Origin: Lachnospiraceae bacterium | Lineage (GTDB): Bacteria; Bacillota; Clostridia; Lachnospirales; Lachnospiraceae | Length of the DNA: 64,000 nucleotides | Assembly: GCA_009911185.1 (NCBI GenBank) | Contig: QXWW01000007.1 | Coordinates: 101,658 to 165,657 of the forward strand | Direction: 5' to 3' | Part shown: positions 1-8,849 of the stretch, in pieces | How the letters are laid out: each line of letters opens with the position of its first letter | Numbering within the stretch: the stretch's first letter is position 1 | Program-made: the position numbers and the translations under genes | Notes under the pieces: model-generated | What the model saw: the letters and a program-made list of their open reading frames with translations, nothing else | What the model was told of the DNA's origin: nothing | The model's database searches: none

Positions 1-290
1 AACCGCAAAGGCTGTCACACCTTTACGGTCTAAGGAGAATTTACTTCTATTATATAGAAATTTGACTTCTACTTGTTGGGTAGAAAGCCCCCTTGTACTA
101 ACATGGATTTTTTTAACGGGTTATCCGTCCCTTTATATCGTATATGAAAATAGAAATTGCTATTTGCAGGCAATAAAAATCCCTCCAAACTCAAAAACAG
201 GTCTGAAGGGTAAAGTTATTATCATTTGGGCGTGAAGATACAGCCCGCCAAAACACTGTTTTTTTTATTTGACGGGCTTATCCAAACTAT
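1..290. repeat. Element boundary region, copy A (diverged direct repeat of 33905-34200)
   Basis: There is no gene here. The stretch matches 33905-34200 in the same orientation, with shared blocks such as AACCGCAAAGG, CCTTTACGGT, TACTTCTACTT, AATCCCTCC and a run TTTTTTTATTTG near the far end. On the minus strand it holds, in order, a hairpin at 242-278, a terminator at 174-210, a possible -10 (TATAAT at 49-54) and a terminator-like stem pairing 1-11 with 20-29. The repeat runs off the left edge. By analogy with copy B, the genes beyond the edge should be sigma-like regulators of the ICE; that part is inference. Confidence 0.7.
174..210 (-). terminator. Rho-independent terminator of the ABC exporter operon
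   Basis: Read on the minus strand, CCCTTCAGAC pairs with GTTTGGAGGG across a short T-rich loop and is followed by ATTTTTATT. It lies about 100 bases past the stop of the ABC ATPase gene. Equivalent hairpins occur at 34107-34145 and 61950-61990. Confidence 0.75.
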
Positions 291-307
291 ATTTTTAACC
301 TATTTGC

Positions 308-994
308 TTATTCAATCATTCCGTCTTTTACCGTAATCACACGATTACTGCTTTTCGCTGCTTCTGGAGAATGTGTTACCATAAGAATTGTCTGTCCGCT
401 ATCTTGATTAATTGCTCGTAATAAATCCATAATTTCAGCACCTGTCGCACTGTCTAAATTTCCTGTCGGTTCATCTGCGAACAAGATTTCTGGACTACCA
501 ATTAACGCACGGGCTATGGCGACTCTTTGTTGCTGACCTCCTGACAATTCTCTCGGCGTGTGCTTTCTTCTGTCGGTTAGTCCAACAACTTCCAAAATTT
601 CATTAAGCTGCTTTCTATAATCCCGTGTCTTCTTTCCATCCAATAACAAGGGCAACATGATATTTTCCTCTACATTCAAGTTGGGAATAAGGTTATAAAA
701 CTGAAAAACAAACCCTATTTTCTGCCGTCTGATCTTACTCATCTTTTCATCATTGAATTTAGATATGTCTATCCCATTCATGGAAACCGTTCCTCTGGTC
801 GGAGTATCCAGACCACCTAAAATATATAGGAGTGTGCTTTTTCCAGAGCCAGACTGCCCCATAATGGAAACAAATTCGCCCTTTAAGACTTTTATTGAAA
901 CATCTTTTAACACCCTTGTCGTTGTATTGCCAAGTTCAAAATCCTTGACTATATTTTTTCCCTCAATAGCAATATTGCCAGTAATTGATTTCAT
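308..994 (-). CDS. ABC transporter ATP-binding protein (MacB/LolD type)
   Basis: This is the 228-residue ATPase subunit of an exporter in the cytoplasmic membrane; it should energise the FtsX-type permease encoded just upstream. Walker A GQSGSGKST lies at about residues 46-54, the Q-loop in FVFQFYNL, the signature LSGGQQQR at about 150-157 and Walker B ILFADE at about 170-175. The start at 994 is chosen because GGAGG lies 7 bases before it; an in-frame ATG at 1015 overlaps the permease stop. The length and motif spacing are complete. The MacB/Bce-like pairing with a two-component system suggests export or sensing of a peptide or antibiotic, but the substrate is unknown. Confidence 0.92.
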   Translation of the reverse strand: MKSITGNIAIEGKNIVKDFELGNTTTRVLKDVSIKVLKGEFVSIMGQSGSGKSTLLYILGGLDTPTRGTVSMNGIDISKFNDEKMSKIRRQKIGFVFQFYNLIPNLNVEENIMLPLLLDGKKTRDYRKQLNEILEVVGLTDRRKHTPRELSGGQQQRVAIARALIGSPEILFADEPTGNLDSATGAEIMDLLRAINQDSGQTILMVTHSPEAAKSSNRVITVKDGMIE

Positions 995-1007
995 TTCCTG
1001 TCCTCCA

Positions 1008-3488
1008 TTATTCAAACTTTATTTCTTCCACTAACTTCATTTTTCTGCTTTTTGTAATAGGAACAACAGAACCTATCAAAGTAATCATAACGCCCATCGT
1101 CCCAGCCGATAGGAAAGCCCTGAAATCTAATTCTGGCAGCATTGAAATTTTGGGGCCTGCCACCAAAAAAATTGTCTGGATTTCCAAGAAAGACACCGTT
1201 ATAGCAACAAATGCTCCAATTATTCCAGAAGTAAAACTTTCGATGAATGTAATTTTTATATTTTGCCTGTTGCTCAAACCGACTGATTTATACATTGCAA
1301 TCGTGCGCCGTTTCTGCATGTAGTTAATCAGCAGGTTATTGATAATACCAACAGCAGCCAGTAACAAAATAAAATATGTCATACTGTGCATTGGTTTCAA
1401 AAAAGCTCCTACCGTAGAAAGGGCATCTGCGTTAAATTCCTCCACGGTTCTGCTCCAATTTTGTGTACTGCCAAACAGATCCCGTATCTGTACCATAATA
1501 GAATCCGGATCAGCAGCGGTATATGCTAAAAAGTTATAATTTGAAGCACCAAAATCCAAAACAGCATAAGCGGACGGGATAACCGCTTCCACATCAGTTG
1601 CCCTTGATTTGAAACTGCCGACTATGACATAAGAATTGCTTCCCACACCATTCGCCAATGTCACGGTATTGCCAATCCTAAAGCCAGCCCGCTCTAAACA
1701 ATCTTCACTCAAAACAATAGAACGTGTCTCCATAAATTCAGAAACAGCAGAACTTTCCATATCTTTCTTTGTATAATGCAAATTCAACATTGAATTGTAC
1801 CACTCCAAATTGTCCGTTGCTTCCAAACGGGAAAATACGATATTCTCACATTGAATTTCGTTATTAAAAACATAAACTGGCAATACCCTTCCAATACCAT
1901 CCATTTTCTCGATTTGCTGGACAAAATCATGATTCATTTCCCCATCTGCAAATCCTTGAAGCTCAGCTCCGTTAAATACATCCGTGATGTACGTGTTGAC
2001 AAAATTTCCAACTACCGTAATCGCAATAACAGCGGAAATACTGATAAACAGCAAAGTTATATTTTGTGTTATATTTTTGTTATCCCTCATATTTCTTGAT
2101 GCTAACATCCCCTCATTTCCCCAAATAACTGCATACACACGTTCCAGACCTTTCGAGAGGAGATTGACAAGAAGCGGAATCACTAAGATTGTTGCAACTA
2201 TCAATCCTAACAAGGAGAAGCCTCCTGCAAGATACAACATCCCTCCAGAAGCAACATTTGGTAAAATTACGGATACAGCAAACAACAGAACGCCAATAAT
2301 AACAATTAAGCGATTGGGCATATGCCTTTCTTCTATAACACCCAAAATGACACTCTTGATTGGCAACCTGCTTGCACGTCGGACGGGAATCCATGCACTA
2401 AGCATTGAAACAGTAACCGCAACTCCAAAGGACAGCAAAACCGCTGTTCCAGTAATAACCACTGGAATTTCTATTCCCTGCGACAAAGAATCTCCCATGC
2501 CTTGTAAAATCAGTTTTAAAGCTCTAATACCAAGCGGAATCCCTATGATACCCCCGATATAGCCATACAAAGCACTTTCAAGCATCAGAATACGGGTTAC
2601 TGTTTTTTGGGTTGCCCCAATACTGCGGAATGTTCCAATTATGGGTAAGCGGTCTAATGTAATGACCTTATAACTGCTGTAAATGATAAAAACACTCATC
2701 GTTAAGGAAAAAAAACTAATGAGAAAAAATGGCATTGACTTTTGCCTTGCATCAGCAACTATCTGAGTTTCATTTACTATTTTCGATACAACAAGGGAAC
2801 CATCGGAAAGCTCTTTCGATAACGTGTCTATCAACTCATCCGTAGAAACGCCCATAGCAGGCTCAATTAAAATCTCACTATACCCCTTTTCATATTGTAA
2901 GATTTCCTCCAATGTAGATTTCGGAAGTAAAGCTGTTGCCCCTCTGGTATGTCTTAGAAAAACAGTATCATAACGGGCAATTTCGGCTACTTCAAACGAG
3001 ATAGGAATGCCACCAATCTGAAGCGTAACGGTATCACCCTTTTCAATTCCGTATTTTGAAGTAAAACGGTCTGGCAAAATAATCTGATTTCCCGTAAAAT
3101 CCTTGATTTCTCCGCCATCCACTAATCGGGGTTTATTTATTTGATTTAAGAGCGTTAGGTCAGAAGCTATCAAATCAATTGTTTCATAATATCCCTTTTC
3201 ATGATACAAAGCACTCCCCTTTAACAAACCAACCTTAGTCTGTATAGAAGATGATTCTGGAATGTCGTTTAAATCTACAACAAGATTCATATCCTTTGGA
3301 CTGACGGACACCGTTGCAGTCCCCGCAATTCCACGAGCCATTTTTCGTTGTGCGTTTTCATAGGACGTGCCGATTGAAAAAGAAACGAATAATAGTATAG
3401 TGGAAAGCAGTATTGACAGTATCATAACGATAGTCCGTGTTTTTCTTTCTTTTACATTCGTGAGAATGTATTTCAAAATAATCTTCAA
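1008..3488 (-). CDS. ABC transporter permease, two FtsX domains
   Basis: An 826-residue membrane permease. A transmembrane helix near the N-terminus (about residues 18-38) is followed by a large extracytoplasmic domain, a block of helices near 265-380, a second block near 390-445, another extracytoplasmic domain and a C-terminal three-helix block. This is the duplicated FtsX layout of large MacB-like or Bce-like exporters. The start is apparently TTG at 3488, preceded by AGGTG. It sits between the FMN-binding protein and the ATPase on the same strand, so the three are probably co-transcribed. The substrate cannot be read from sequence; the neighbouring histidine kinase suggests regulated export of a toxic compound. 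Confidence 0.88.
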   Translation of the reverse strand: MKIILKYILTNVKERKTRTIVMILSILLSTILLFVSFSIGTSYENAQRKMARGIAGTATVSVSPKDMNLVVDLNDIPESSSIQTKVGLLKGSALYHEKGYYETIDLIASDLTLLNQINKPRLVDGGEIKDFTGNQIILPDRFTSKYGIEKGDTVTLQIGGIPISFEVAEIARYDTVFLRHTRGATALLPKSTLEEILQYEKGYSEILIEPAMGVSTDELIDTLSKELSDGSLVVSKIVNETQIVADARQKSMPFFLISFFSLTMSVFIIYSSYKVITLDRLPIIGTFRSIGATQKTVTRILMLESALYGYIGGIIGIPLGIRALKLILQGMGDSLSQGIEIPVVITGTAVLLSFGVAVTVSMLSAWIPVRRASRLPIKSVILGVIEERHMPNRLIVIIGVLLFAVSVILPNVASGGMLYLAGGFSLLGLIVATILVIPLLVNLLSKGLERVYAVIWGNEGMLASRNMRDNKNITQNITLLFISISAVIAITVVGNFVNTYITDVFNGAELQGFADGEMNHDFVQQIEKMDGIGRVLPVYVFNNEIQCENIVFSRLEATDNLEWYNSMLNLHYTKKDMESSAVSEFMETRSIVLSEDCLERAGFRIGNTVTLANGVGSNSYVIVGSFKSRATDVEAVIPSAYAVLDFGASNYNFLAYTAADPDSIMVQIRDLFGSTQNWSRTVEEFNADALSTVGAFLKPMHSMTYFILLLAAVGIINNLLINYMQKRRTIAMYKSVGLSNRQNIKITFIESFTSGIIGAFVAITVSFLEIQTIFLVAGPKISMLPELDFRAFLSAGTMGVMITLIGSVVPITKSRKMKLVEEIKFE

Positions 3489-3520
3489 ATCTCACACCTG
3501 CTTTCTTTCGTAGAAAATCA

Positions 3521-3907
3521 TTATGGATTCTCTGTTAATGCGTTTTCAATTGCTTTCAATACTGTGCTGCTTGTCAATGTTGCACCAGAAACAGCATCAA
3601 CATCTAAAGATTGATTGGAACATACACCATCAGCAATTTGTTTTGCCTGTTCCATATAGGAATCTTTATGCTCTAAAATTTCAATATCGCTTATTTCATG
3701 GTCTTTCACATGGACTTTGACAACAGCGAGGAGTATTTTATTCTGGCATATTCCTATGTACTCTCCGTCAGCAATCGTATTGAAATCAACATCCTTTATA
3801 TCCAATACTTGGGGACGTAACATAAATGCTATCAACACAAATCCCACCAATAACGTAATAACAACGGTAATCAATATTGGAATACCTTTTTTTACTTTTA
3901 ATCTCAT
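3521..3907 (-). CDS. Membrane-anchored FMN-binding domain protein
   Basis: A 128-residue protein with one N-terminal transmembrane helix (PILITVVITLLVGFVLIAF) and an extracytoplasmic FMN-binding domain. The C-terminal DAVSGATLTSS contains the [ST]GAT.[ST] pattern where FMN is covalently attached through Thr in NqrC/RnfG-type domains. The start at 3907 follows GGAGGTGAAGAA; a longer reading to 3988 runs back through the terminator-like hairpin and is unlikely. It lies between the two-component system and the ABC exporter. FMN-binding proteins in this position are seen in clostridial elements, but a redox role for the exporter is only inferred. Confidence 0.85.
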   Translation of the reverse strand: MRLKVKKGIPILITVVITLLVGFVLIAFMLRPQVLDIKDVDFNTIADGEYIGICQNKILLAVVKVHVKDHEISDIEILEHKDSYMEQAKQIADGVCSNQSLDVDAVSGATLTSSTVLKAIENALTENP

Positions 3908-3932
3908 TTCTTCACCTCCATCCGTAAAACAC

Positions 3933-3980
3933 AAAAAAGGTTGACAGCTATTACAATTCAAATAATAAGCTATCAACCTT
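3933..3980 (-). terminator. Hairpin with T-run upstream of the FMN-binding gene
   Basis: On the minus strand GGTTGATAGCTTATTA pairs with TAATAGCTGTCAACC and is followed by TTTTTTG. It lies between the kinase stop and the FMN-binding start, so it could end the regulator operon or act as an attenuator for the exporter operon. Confidence 0.65.
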
Positions 3981-4014
3981 AATCTCACTTGCTGGCAACC
4001 TTAATTAACCTTAA
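3975..4014 (-). promoter_or_regulatory. Three AACCTTAA direct repeats, candidate response-regulator site
   Basis: AACCTTAA (TTAAGGTT on the coding strand) occurs at 3975-3982, 3997-4004 and 4007-4014, spaced 22 and 10 bases. Direct repeats on about one helical turn are typical for OmpR/PhoB-family dimers. The site lies just upstream of the FMN/ABC operon and downstream of the kinase, so the adjacent response regulator is the obvious candidate; this link is inference. Confidence 0.5.
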
Positions 4015-4049
4015 GATACCTCTAGCCACTTAGCAATAATCAGAAAGCC

Positions 4050-5462
4050 TTAAGTGACAGGAAAACAAATTCTAAAATCTGTTCCAACACCAATTTCACT
4101 TTCCACTATGATATTTCCGCCCTGTGCTTCAATAATACTTTTCGTTATGGCAAGACCTAATCCCGTTCCTGCTGTTTTCTTTTCTGTATTTGTCCCCCGA
4201 TAATACCTCTGGAAGAGATGGCTTGTTTCATAAGGGGACATACCGTTCCCATTGTCAGAAACAATGACCTCCATGATGTTGCCCATTACTGAAATCTGTA
4301 TCGTTACCTCTGTATCTTCACTTCCATGTACAAAAGCGTTCACAATCAGATTTTGAAAAGCCCGTGTCAATAATTTGCGGTCAAAAGAAAACATAATATC
4401 TTCCCTCGCAGAATCAAAATGAATGATACGATTTTCGTACTCTGGATTATTCAAAATGTCAATCACAAGTTCTCTTAAAAAGCCAACAAAATTCTGTTCT
4501 TCACGCTTAACGGGAAACATACCATTCTCTAACTGGTAAGTCAACTTTAAATCATCAATCAGAGATTCTATATAAGAAACATTTTTCAGTATCACATTGG
4601 AATATCTTTTTACCTTTTCACCAGATGTAATATCTTGTTCAGACAGCACTTCTGCATATCCCTTTATGGGAGATAATGGCGTTTTCAAATCATGGGTAAT
4701 GTTTGCAATCCAGTCCTTCCGCATCTTTTCCGTCTGCTCTTTTAAATTATCACTTGCCCTAATTTCCATATCTAAATCATTCAAACTTTCAAACACATCA
4801 TTGAAAACTCCATTATTTGATATAGGCACATAAGAACGCCCCGCAATATTTTTAATGGATACAGACATACGGTTTATAGTTTTCGTTATCCAAAAACCAT
4901 ATATGAATCCAGATATAAGAATTATAAAAAATACAGTACTTATGCACCATAATATGATTGATTTTCCCGCTGTAAATCTATCACCATTCAAATACATAGT
5001 AATTTTTGATATATTCAAAGGAAAGTAAATAATGTATGTGTAATCCTTTCCGTTATGCGTTATAGTTCCAATAAACAATGTTGTCTGACTGTCTCCGCTA
5101 TGTCCTGTTTGGCATATCTTTAAAAGTTCTGCATCAGAGTAAAAATCTTTTGCATTTTGAGGCTTTTGATAACCAGCTACTTCCTGCCCACTGTCGTTTA
5201 ATATCTGTATCCCTGCTTGATTTGATTGCAACAATTCCAAACCAGACTGCTTAATCCCAGGTATATCATCTATAAAAATAATCTGTTCTCCAAACTCTCT
5301 TGTAAATTCCATTGGATAATCGCTTCTTGCAAAAGAATTGGCAGGCGCATGAACTGTAATAATGGAAAGAATAAGGAAACCAGCAAATACTATCACAATA
5401 AATACTGCCAGAAAAAGCATCAAATATATATGTAATATGGAGCGATAACCAGATTTTTTCAT
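4050..5462 (-). CDS. Sensor histidine kinase
   Basis: A 470-residue membrane kinase. It has two transmembrane helices (about residues 12-36 and 168-190) flanking an extracytoplasmic sensor of about 130 residues, then a HAMP-like linker, the phospho-acceptor H-box (ITHDLKTPLSP, His near residue 257) and an HATPase_c domain with N-box QNLIVNAFVHG, G1 DNGNGMS and G2 GTGLGLAI. All catalytic motifs are present. It follows the response regulator directly, stop and start adjoining. It probably reads an extracellular signal for the ABC exporter operon downstream. Confidence 0.92.
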   Translation of the reverse strand: MKKSGYRSILHIYLMLFLAVFIVIVFAGFLILSIITVHAPANSFARSDYPMEFTREFGEQIIFIDDIPGIKQSGLELLQSNQAGIQILNDSGQEVAGYQKPQNAKDFYSDAELLKICQTGHSGDSQTTLFIGTITHNGKDYTYIIYFPLNISKITMYLNGDRFTAGKSIILWCISTVFFIILISGFIYGFWITKTINRMSVSIKNIAGRSYVPISNNGVFNDVFESLNDLDMEIRASDNLKEQTEKMRKDWIANITHDLKTPLSPIKGYAEVLSEQDITSGEKVKRYSNVILKNVSYIESLIDDLKLTYQLENGMFPVKREEQNFVGFLRELVIDILNNPEYENRIIHFDSAREDIMFSFDRKLLTRAFQNLIVNAFVHGSEDTEVTIQISVMGNIMEVIVSDNGNGMSPYETSHLFQRYYRGTNTEKKTAGTGLGLAITKSIIEAQGGNIIVESEIGVGTDFRICFPVT

Positions 5463-6167
5463 TTAATCAATCCTTTTCTTTAATTTATAGCCTAAGCCTT
5501 TAACTGTAATAAGTAGCTTAGGATTTGAAGGCGTTTCTTCAATTTTCTCACGAAGATGTCGGATATGAACCATAATCGTATTATCACAAATGCCACCGCT
5601 TTCTCCCCAGACTTGCTCATACAGACGGTCTTTGCTGATAATCTTATTCGCATTTTCCATGAAATACGCTAGGAGTAAAAATTCTCGCCCGGTCAGACTG
5701 ATTTCTTTTCCGTCCTTATAGATACGGCTGCTATCTTTATCTAATGACAGGGTATCAACAATAACCAAATTTTTATCATCTGTTTGTGCAGTAGTCTGAT
5801 ATTGCTGACGGCGGATCTGTGCCTTAATTCGGAACACAATTTCCCGTGGACTGAAAGGTTTTGTTATATAATCATCCCCACCACTTGACAGCCCAAGTAT
5901 TTTATCAATATCATCATTCCTTGAAGAAAGAAACAGAATAGAACATATTGAAGATTCACGTATTTTTTTACATACTTCTATACCATCAATATCTGGAAGC
6001 ATAATATCCAGTACAATTACATCTGGTTGAAACTCTCTGCACATTTCCAACGCATCCATACCTGTATATGCTTTTTGAATATTCTGAAAGCCATCCTGCC
6101 GCAGCACTTCTTCCATCAAATCTACAATGTCTTTTTCATCATCTACCAATAATATTTTACTATTCAC
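5463..6167 (-). CDS. OmpR/PhoB-family response regulator
   Basis: A 234-residue two-domain regulator: a receiver with the acidic pair DD in LLVDDE, phospho-acceptor Asp near residue 54 (VIVLDIMLP) and Lys in ITKPFSP, then a winged-helix domain with the typical ending VKGLGYKL. The start is taken as GTG at 6167, six bases after AGAGGTGG; an upstream GTG at 6176 is possible. It is co-directional with the kinase and overlaps the small HTH gene upstream. The AACCTTAA repeats at 3975-4014 are its likely target (inference). Confidence 0.92.
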   Translation of the reverse strand: MNSKILLVDDEKDIVDLMEEVLRQDGFQNIQKAYTGMDALEMCREFQPDVIVLDIMLPDIDGIEVCKKIRESSICSILFLSSRNDDIDKILGLSSGGDDYITKPFSPREIVFRIKAQIRRQQYQTTAQTDDKNLVIVDTLSLDKDSSRIYKDGKEISLTGREFLLLAYFMENANKIISKDRLYEQVWGESGGICDNTIMVHIRHLREKIEETPSNPKLLITVKGLGYKLKKRID

Positions 6168-6351
6168 AAATACCACCTCTTTCAGATTTTCTCCGCTTGT
6201 CTAAAGGTTTCTCTGTACCTTTCGGAATAAGCCATACCCGATTCACATTTAATATTCCCTCTATTCGATTTTCTTTACAAAGCCGCTGCACTCGCCGTAC
6301 CGAGATTCCCCAAAGTTCTGCGGCTTCTTGCGCTGTCATATATTCAAACAT
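6160..6351 (-). CDS. Small helix-turn-helix DNA-binding protein (excisionase/HTH_17-like)
   Basis: A 63-residue protein beginning MFEYMTAQEAAELWG, with an N-terminal HTH (AAELWGISVRRVQRLCKENRI) followed by a short wing and basic tail (LDKRRKSER), the pattern of excisionase-like HTH_17 proteins. The start at 6351 follows AAGGAGGTTAGAA; the first ATG at 6381 has no such site. It overlaps the response regulator start by 8 bases and is the first gene of that operon. A regulatory rather than excision role is likely because no recombinase adjoins it here. Confidence 0.75.
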   Translation of the reverse strand: MFEYMTAQEAAELWGISVRRVQRLCKENRIEGILNVNRVWLIPKGTEKPLDKRRKSERGGICE

Positions 6352-6379
6352 TTCTAACCTCCTTAATCGTGCTGTATCC

Positions 6380-6408
6380 ATTATATCCGTTTAAACGAAC
6401 AATATCAA
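6380..6408 (-). promoter_or_regulatory. Promoter of the HTH/two-component operon
   Basis: On the minus strand TTGATA (6403-6408) and TATAAT (6380-6385) are separated by 17 bases and lie 28 bases before the small HTH gene. This is a near-consensus sigma-A type promoter. Confidence 0.7.
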
Positions 6409-6544
6409 CTATGTATATAGGAATTTTTATCTCTTATATGAAGATATTTAATCTCCTATCACAAGGGATTACACATCGTTTAAGTAGAACTTTTATTTCT
6501 GTATAATAAATAGAACAAATCTATCCGAACAGGTGGTGAAAAAA

Positions 6545-6898
6545 ATGAGAGAAGCCGCAGGAAACTTTGACTTTATGGAATTAGGGCAGGCAATTCAAAA
6601 CGCCCGTGAGAAACAGAGAATCACAAGAGAGGAATTAGCCGAAGAACTCGGCATTTCCGCAAGACATTTGCAGTCCATTGAAAAAGAGGGGCAATATCCC
6701 AGCTTTCCACTGTTCATCCAGCTTGTGACCATATTCCACATATCCGTTGACCAGTACATACATCCCGAATTTCCGACAGAAAAATCAACTTTACGCCGAC
6801 AATTGGATGCACTCTTTGACACATTCGATGATTCAGAGTTGACTATCATAGCAGGAACAGCACAGGGGATATGTAAAGCAAAAGAGCCAGAGGAATAA
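6545..6898 (+). CDS. XRE-family transcriptional regulator
   Basis: A 117-residue protein with an N-terminal XRE helix-turn-helix (residues about 15-65: LGQAIQNAREKQRITREELAEELGIS split over the recognition helices, then HLQSIEKEGQYPSF) and a C-terminal helical region that may dimerise. ATG at 6545 is chosen with AGGTGG eight bases upstream; GTG codons at 6533 and 6536 lie inside that site. A TATAAT at 6502-6507 with a weak -35 (TTTAAG at 6479-6484) could drive it. It is divergent from the HTH/two-component operon and convergent with the CHAP gene, sitting at the border of the accessory slot and the conjugation block. It probably regulates the exporter slot (inference). Confidence 0.85.
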   Translation: MREAAGNFDFMELGQAIQNAREKQRITREELAEELGISARHLQSIEKEGQYPSFPLFIQLVTIFHISVDQYIHPEFPTEKSTLRRQLDALFDTFDDSELTIIAGTAQGICKAKEPEE

Positions 6899-6916
6899 AC
6901 CTCTGGTTTTCCTTTT
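6887..6916 (+). terminator. Terminator after the XRE gene
   Basis: CCAGAGG (6887-6893) pairs with CCTCTGG (6900-6906) across AATAAA and is followed by TTTTCCTTTT. The stem spans the end of the XRE gene and separates it from the convergent CHAP gene. Confidence 0.8.
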
Positions 6917-6926
6917 GCCCCTGTCC

Positions 6927-8819
6927 TTAATATGCCGGAACGCCATACCCATAAATGGAATCACTACCCATGCTGTAACTTCTCCTTGCACAGACATCCC
7001 CGCTGTTGCCCTCTATGGTATTCACTACGCCATTCGTCACGCTCTCCACAATGCCCACATGGTCTATGGTTCCGTCATTCCCCCAATCAAAGAAAATAAT
7101 GTCCCCTGCTGCCGGGACATAGCTTGCGTCCTGGAACTGCCCACGGGCATTAAACCAGTCCACACCGTCCGAACATAAGGAGAACTTCGGTATTACGCCG
7201 CTTTCCAGATAGCCGCACTGCTGGGCACACCACGACACAAAACAGGCGCACCATTCCACCCTGCCGTCAAACCCATACCAACTCCAGTAGGTGTCCCCGC
7301 TGTTGCCTTCCTGCGTCAATGCCACCTGCACGATTGCCTGACTGCCGATTCCGGTGGGGATTCTACCGAACACATAATACCGGAGTACATGGGGGACGTA
7401 CTGCTTATCCCCGTAACTGCTCCAGCCCATCCGCTCCGCCATCATATCGGAAAACTCTGCGGCATTGGCGGCGGTATATCCCCCATAGTTGCCCTGCGCC
7501 CATGCGATATACCCATTCCCGAAGTTGTACCCCTGCAACGCCAGCTTGATATGCTCCATGTCAACCGGGTTTTCCACCCCTGCGCTTTGCAGACAGTTTT
7601 TTAATGCCTGAACGCCGCACTCGATAGAATACTCCGGATCGGTGATTCCGTTCGGCTCCCTTGGGTATCTGGTATTATAGCCGCTCTCGGAACTCTGCAT
7701 GGGATCGCTGCCCTGACCGCCGCTCTCCTGCATCATGACCGCCTTGATCAGCTCCACATATTCCCCTATTCCGTACTGGTTCGCATATAGGCGGATCACT
7801 GGCTCATAGGCTTCCACCTCCGTACTGACCGGGCTTACCGTGCTGGAATTGCCGCCGCCCACCATGCAGAGGATTCCGCCGAACAGAAGGACAATAATTA
7901 AAATAAGGACGGCTGCCCATCCCCCTGCAGCAATGGCGGATATGAGTGCCTTTGTCCCGGCAATAATGGCTTTTACTGCTCTTGCCGTTGCTTTTGCTGT
8001 TGCCTTTGCCACCTGTTCCGCTGCCCGTGCCGCCTGTCTTGCTGCCCGTGCTGTTTTTTCCGCTGTCTTTACGGACGCTTTCGCCGCTGCTTTTGCGGTC
8101 TTTGCCGCCTCCTTTGTGGTTTTTACGCTTTTCCCTGCGGTCTGCCCGGCAGTTTTTACGGATTTGGCGGCAGATTTGATTGTTCCTTTCCCGGTATGCT
8201 TCACCGTCTGCCCCGTTTTCCCTGCGGTCTTGACCGTCTTTTCGCCCCGGTCTAGGGTTTTAACCGTCTGCTTGGGAAGTTCCCGGATTTGCTCCGCCTG
8301 CTGTTCTGCTTTCCGCTGTGAAATTCTTTGCTGTGACGCCCTCTGTATGGCTCTCTGCCCTGCGGCTTTCTTCTGCGCCGCCTGTTTCCCTGCCTGCTCC
8401 TGCGCCTTTTTTATCATCTGCTCTTTCGGATGGTAAGGCTCTCCCCTGCCTGACGGGGCGGAAGGCGGGGGAGATTGGGAAGGCTCCCCGTGTGTGGGGT
8501 TTCTCCCCTCACGGACTGCCTCTCTGGTTTCTTTCGTTTCTTTGGAAATCCGGTGCTTTTCCTTTGCCTTGTCCACAAGCCTGCCGCCCTGTTTCCTTGC
8601 CTGATGTGCGGCTTCATGGGCGACACGGTCGGCTCCCCGCTCTGTTTTGTCCTCGGCATACTCTGTTGGGGAAGCGTATCTCTTTTCCTGCGGCTGTGCG
8701 CCTTCAACGCTTTCTTTTGTGCGGACATAGGCACGCTTTACACGTTCCATGCCCGTCACGGTCTTATCCAGTGCCTTTACATCCTTATGGACTTGGCGTG
8801 TCTTGATTTCTTTGCTCAT
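6927..8819 (-). CDS. Conjugal cell-wall hydrolase: lysozyme-like plus CHAP domain
   Basis: A 630-residue, probably membrane-tethered, VirB1-like enzyme that should open peptidoglycan for the transfer channel. Residues 1-290 are a highly basic Lys/Ala/Thr-rich, low-complexity segment; one transmembrane helix follows near 292-320. Then comes a lysozyme/SLT-like domain with a likely catalytic Glu in VMMQESGG (about 363) and a C-terminal CHAP domain with Cys in EWCACFVSW (about 525) and His in IDHVGIV (about 587). The start at 8819 follows AAAGGAGGG. This architecture matches the CD1108-type hydrolases of Tn1549/CTn4-like ICEs. The cytoplasmic basic region is unusually long and repetitive; its role is unknown. 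Confidence 0.92.
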   Translation of the reverse strand: MSKEIKTRQVHKDVKALDKTVTGMERVKRAYVRTKESVEGAQPQEKRYASPTEYAEDKTERGADRVAHEAAHQARKQGGRLVDKAKEKHRISKETKETREAVREGRNPTHGEPSQSPPPSAPSGRGEPYHPKEQMIKKAQEQAGKQAAQKKAAGQRAIQRASQQRISQRKAEQQAEQIRELPKQTVKTLDRGEKTVKTAGKTGQTVKHTGKGTIKSAAKSVKTAGQTAGKSVKTTKEAAKTAKAAAKASVKTAEKTARAARQAARAAEQVAKATAKATARAVKAIIAGTKALISAIAAGGWAAVLILIIVLLFGGILCMVGGGNSSTVSPVSTEVEAYEPVIRLYANQYGIGEYVELIKAVMMQESGGQGSDPMQSSESGYNTRYPREPNGITDPEYSIECGVQALKNCLQSAGVENPVDMEHIKLALQGYNFGNGYIAWAQGNYGGYTAANAAEFSDMMAERMGWSSYGDKQYVPHVLRYYVFGRIPTGIGSQAIVQVALTQEGNSGDTYWSWYGFDGRVEWCACFVSWCAQQCGYLESGVIPKFSLCSDGVDWFNARGQFQDASYVPAAGDIIFFDWGNDGTIDHVGIVESVTNGVVNTIEGNSGDVCARRSYSMGSDSIYGYGVPAY

Positions 8820-8849
8820 CGCCCGCCCTCCTTTAAGGCAAACCTGCTG

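Noticed and set aside
7840..8436. Plus-strand ORF rich in Ala, Cys and Phe
   Set aside because: It is the reverse complement of the Lys/Ala/Thr repeats of the CHAP protein and has no independent support.
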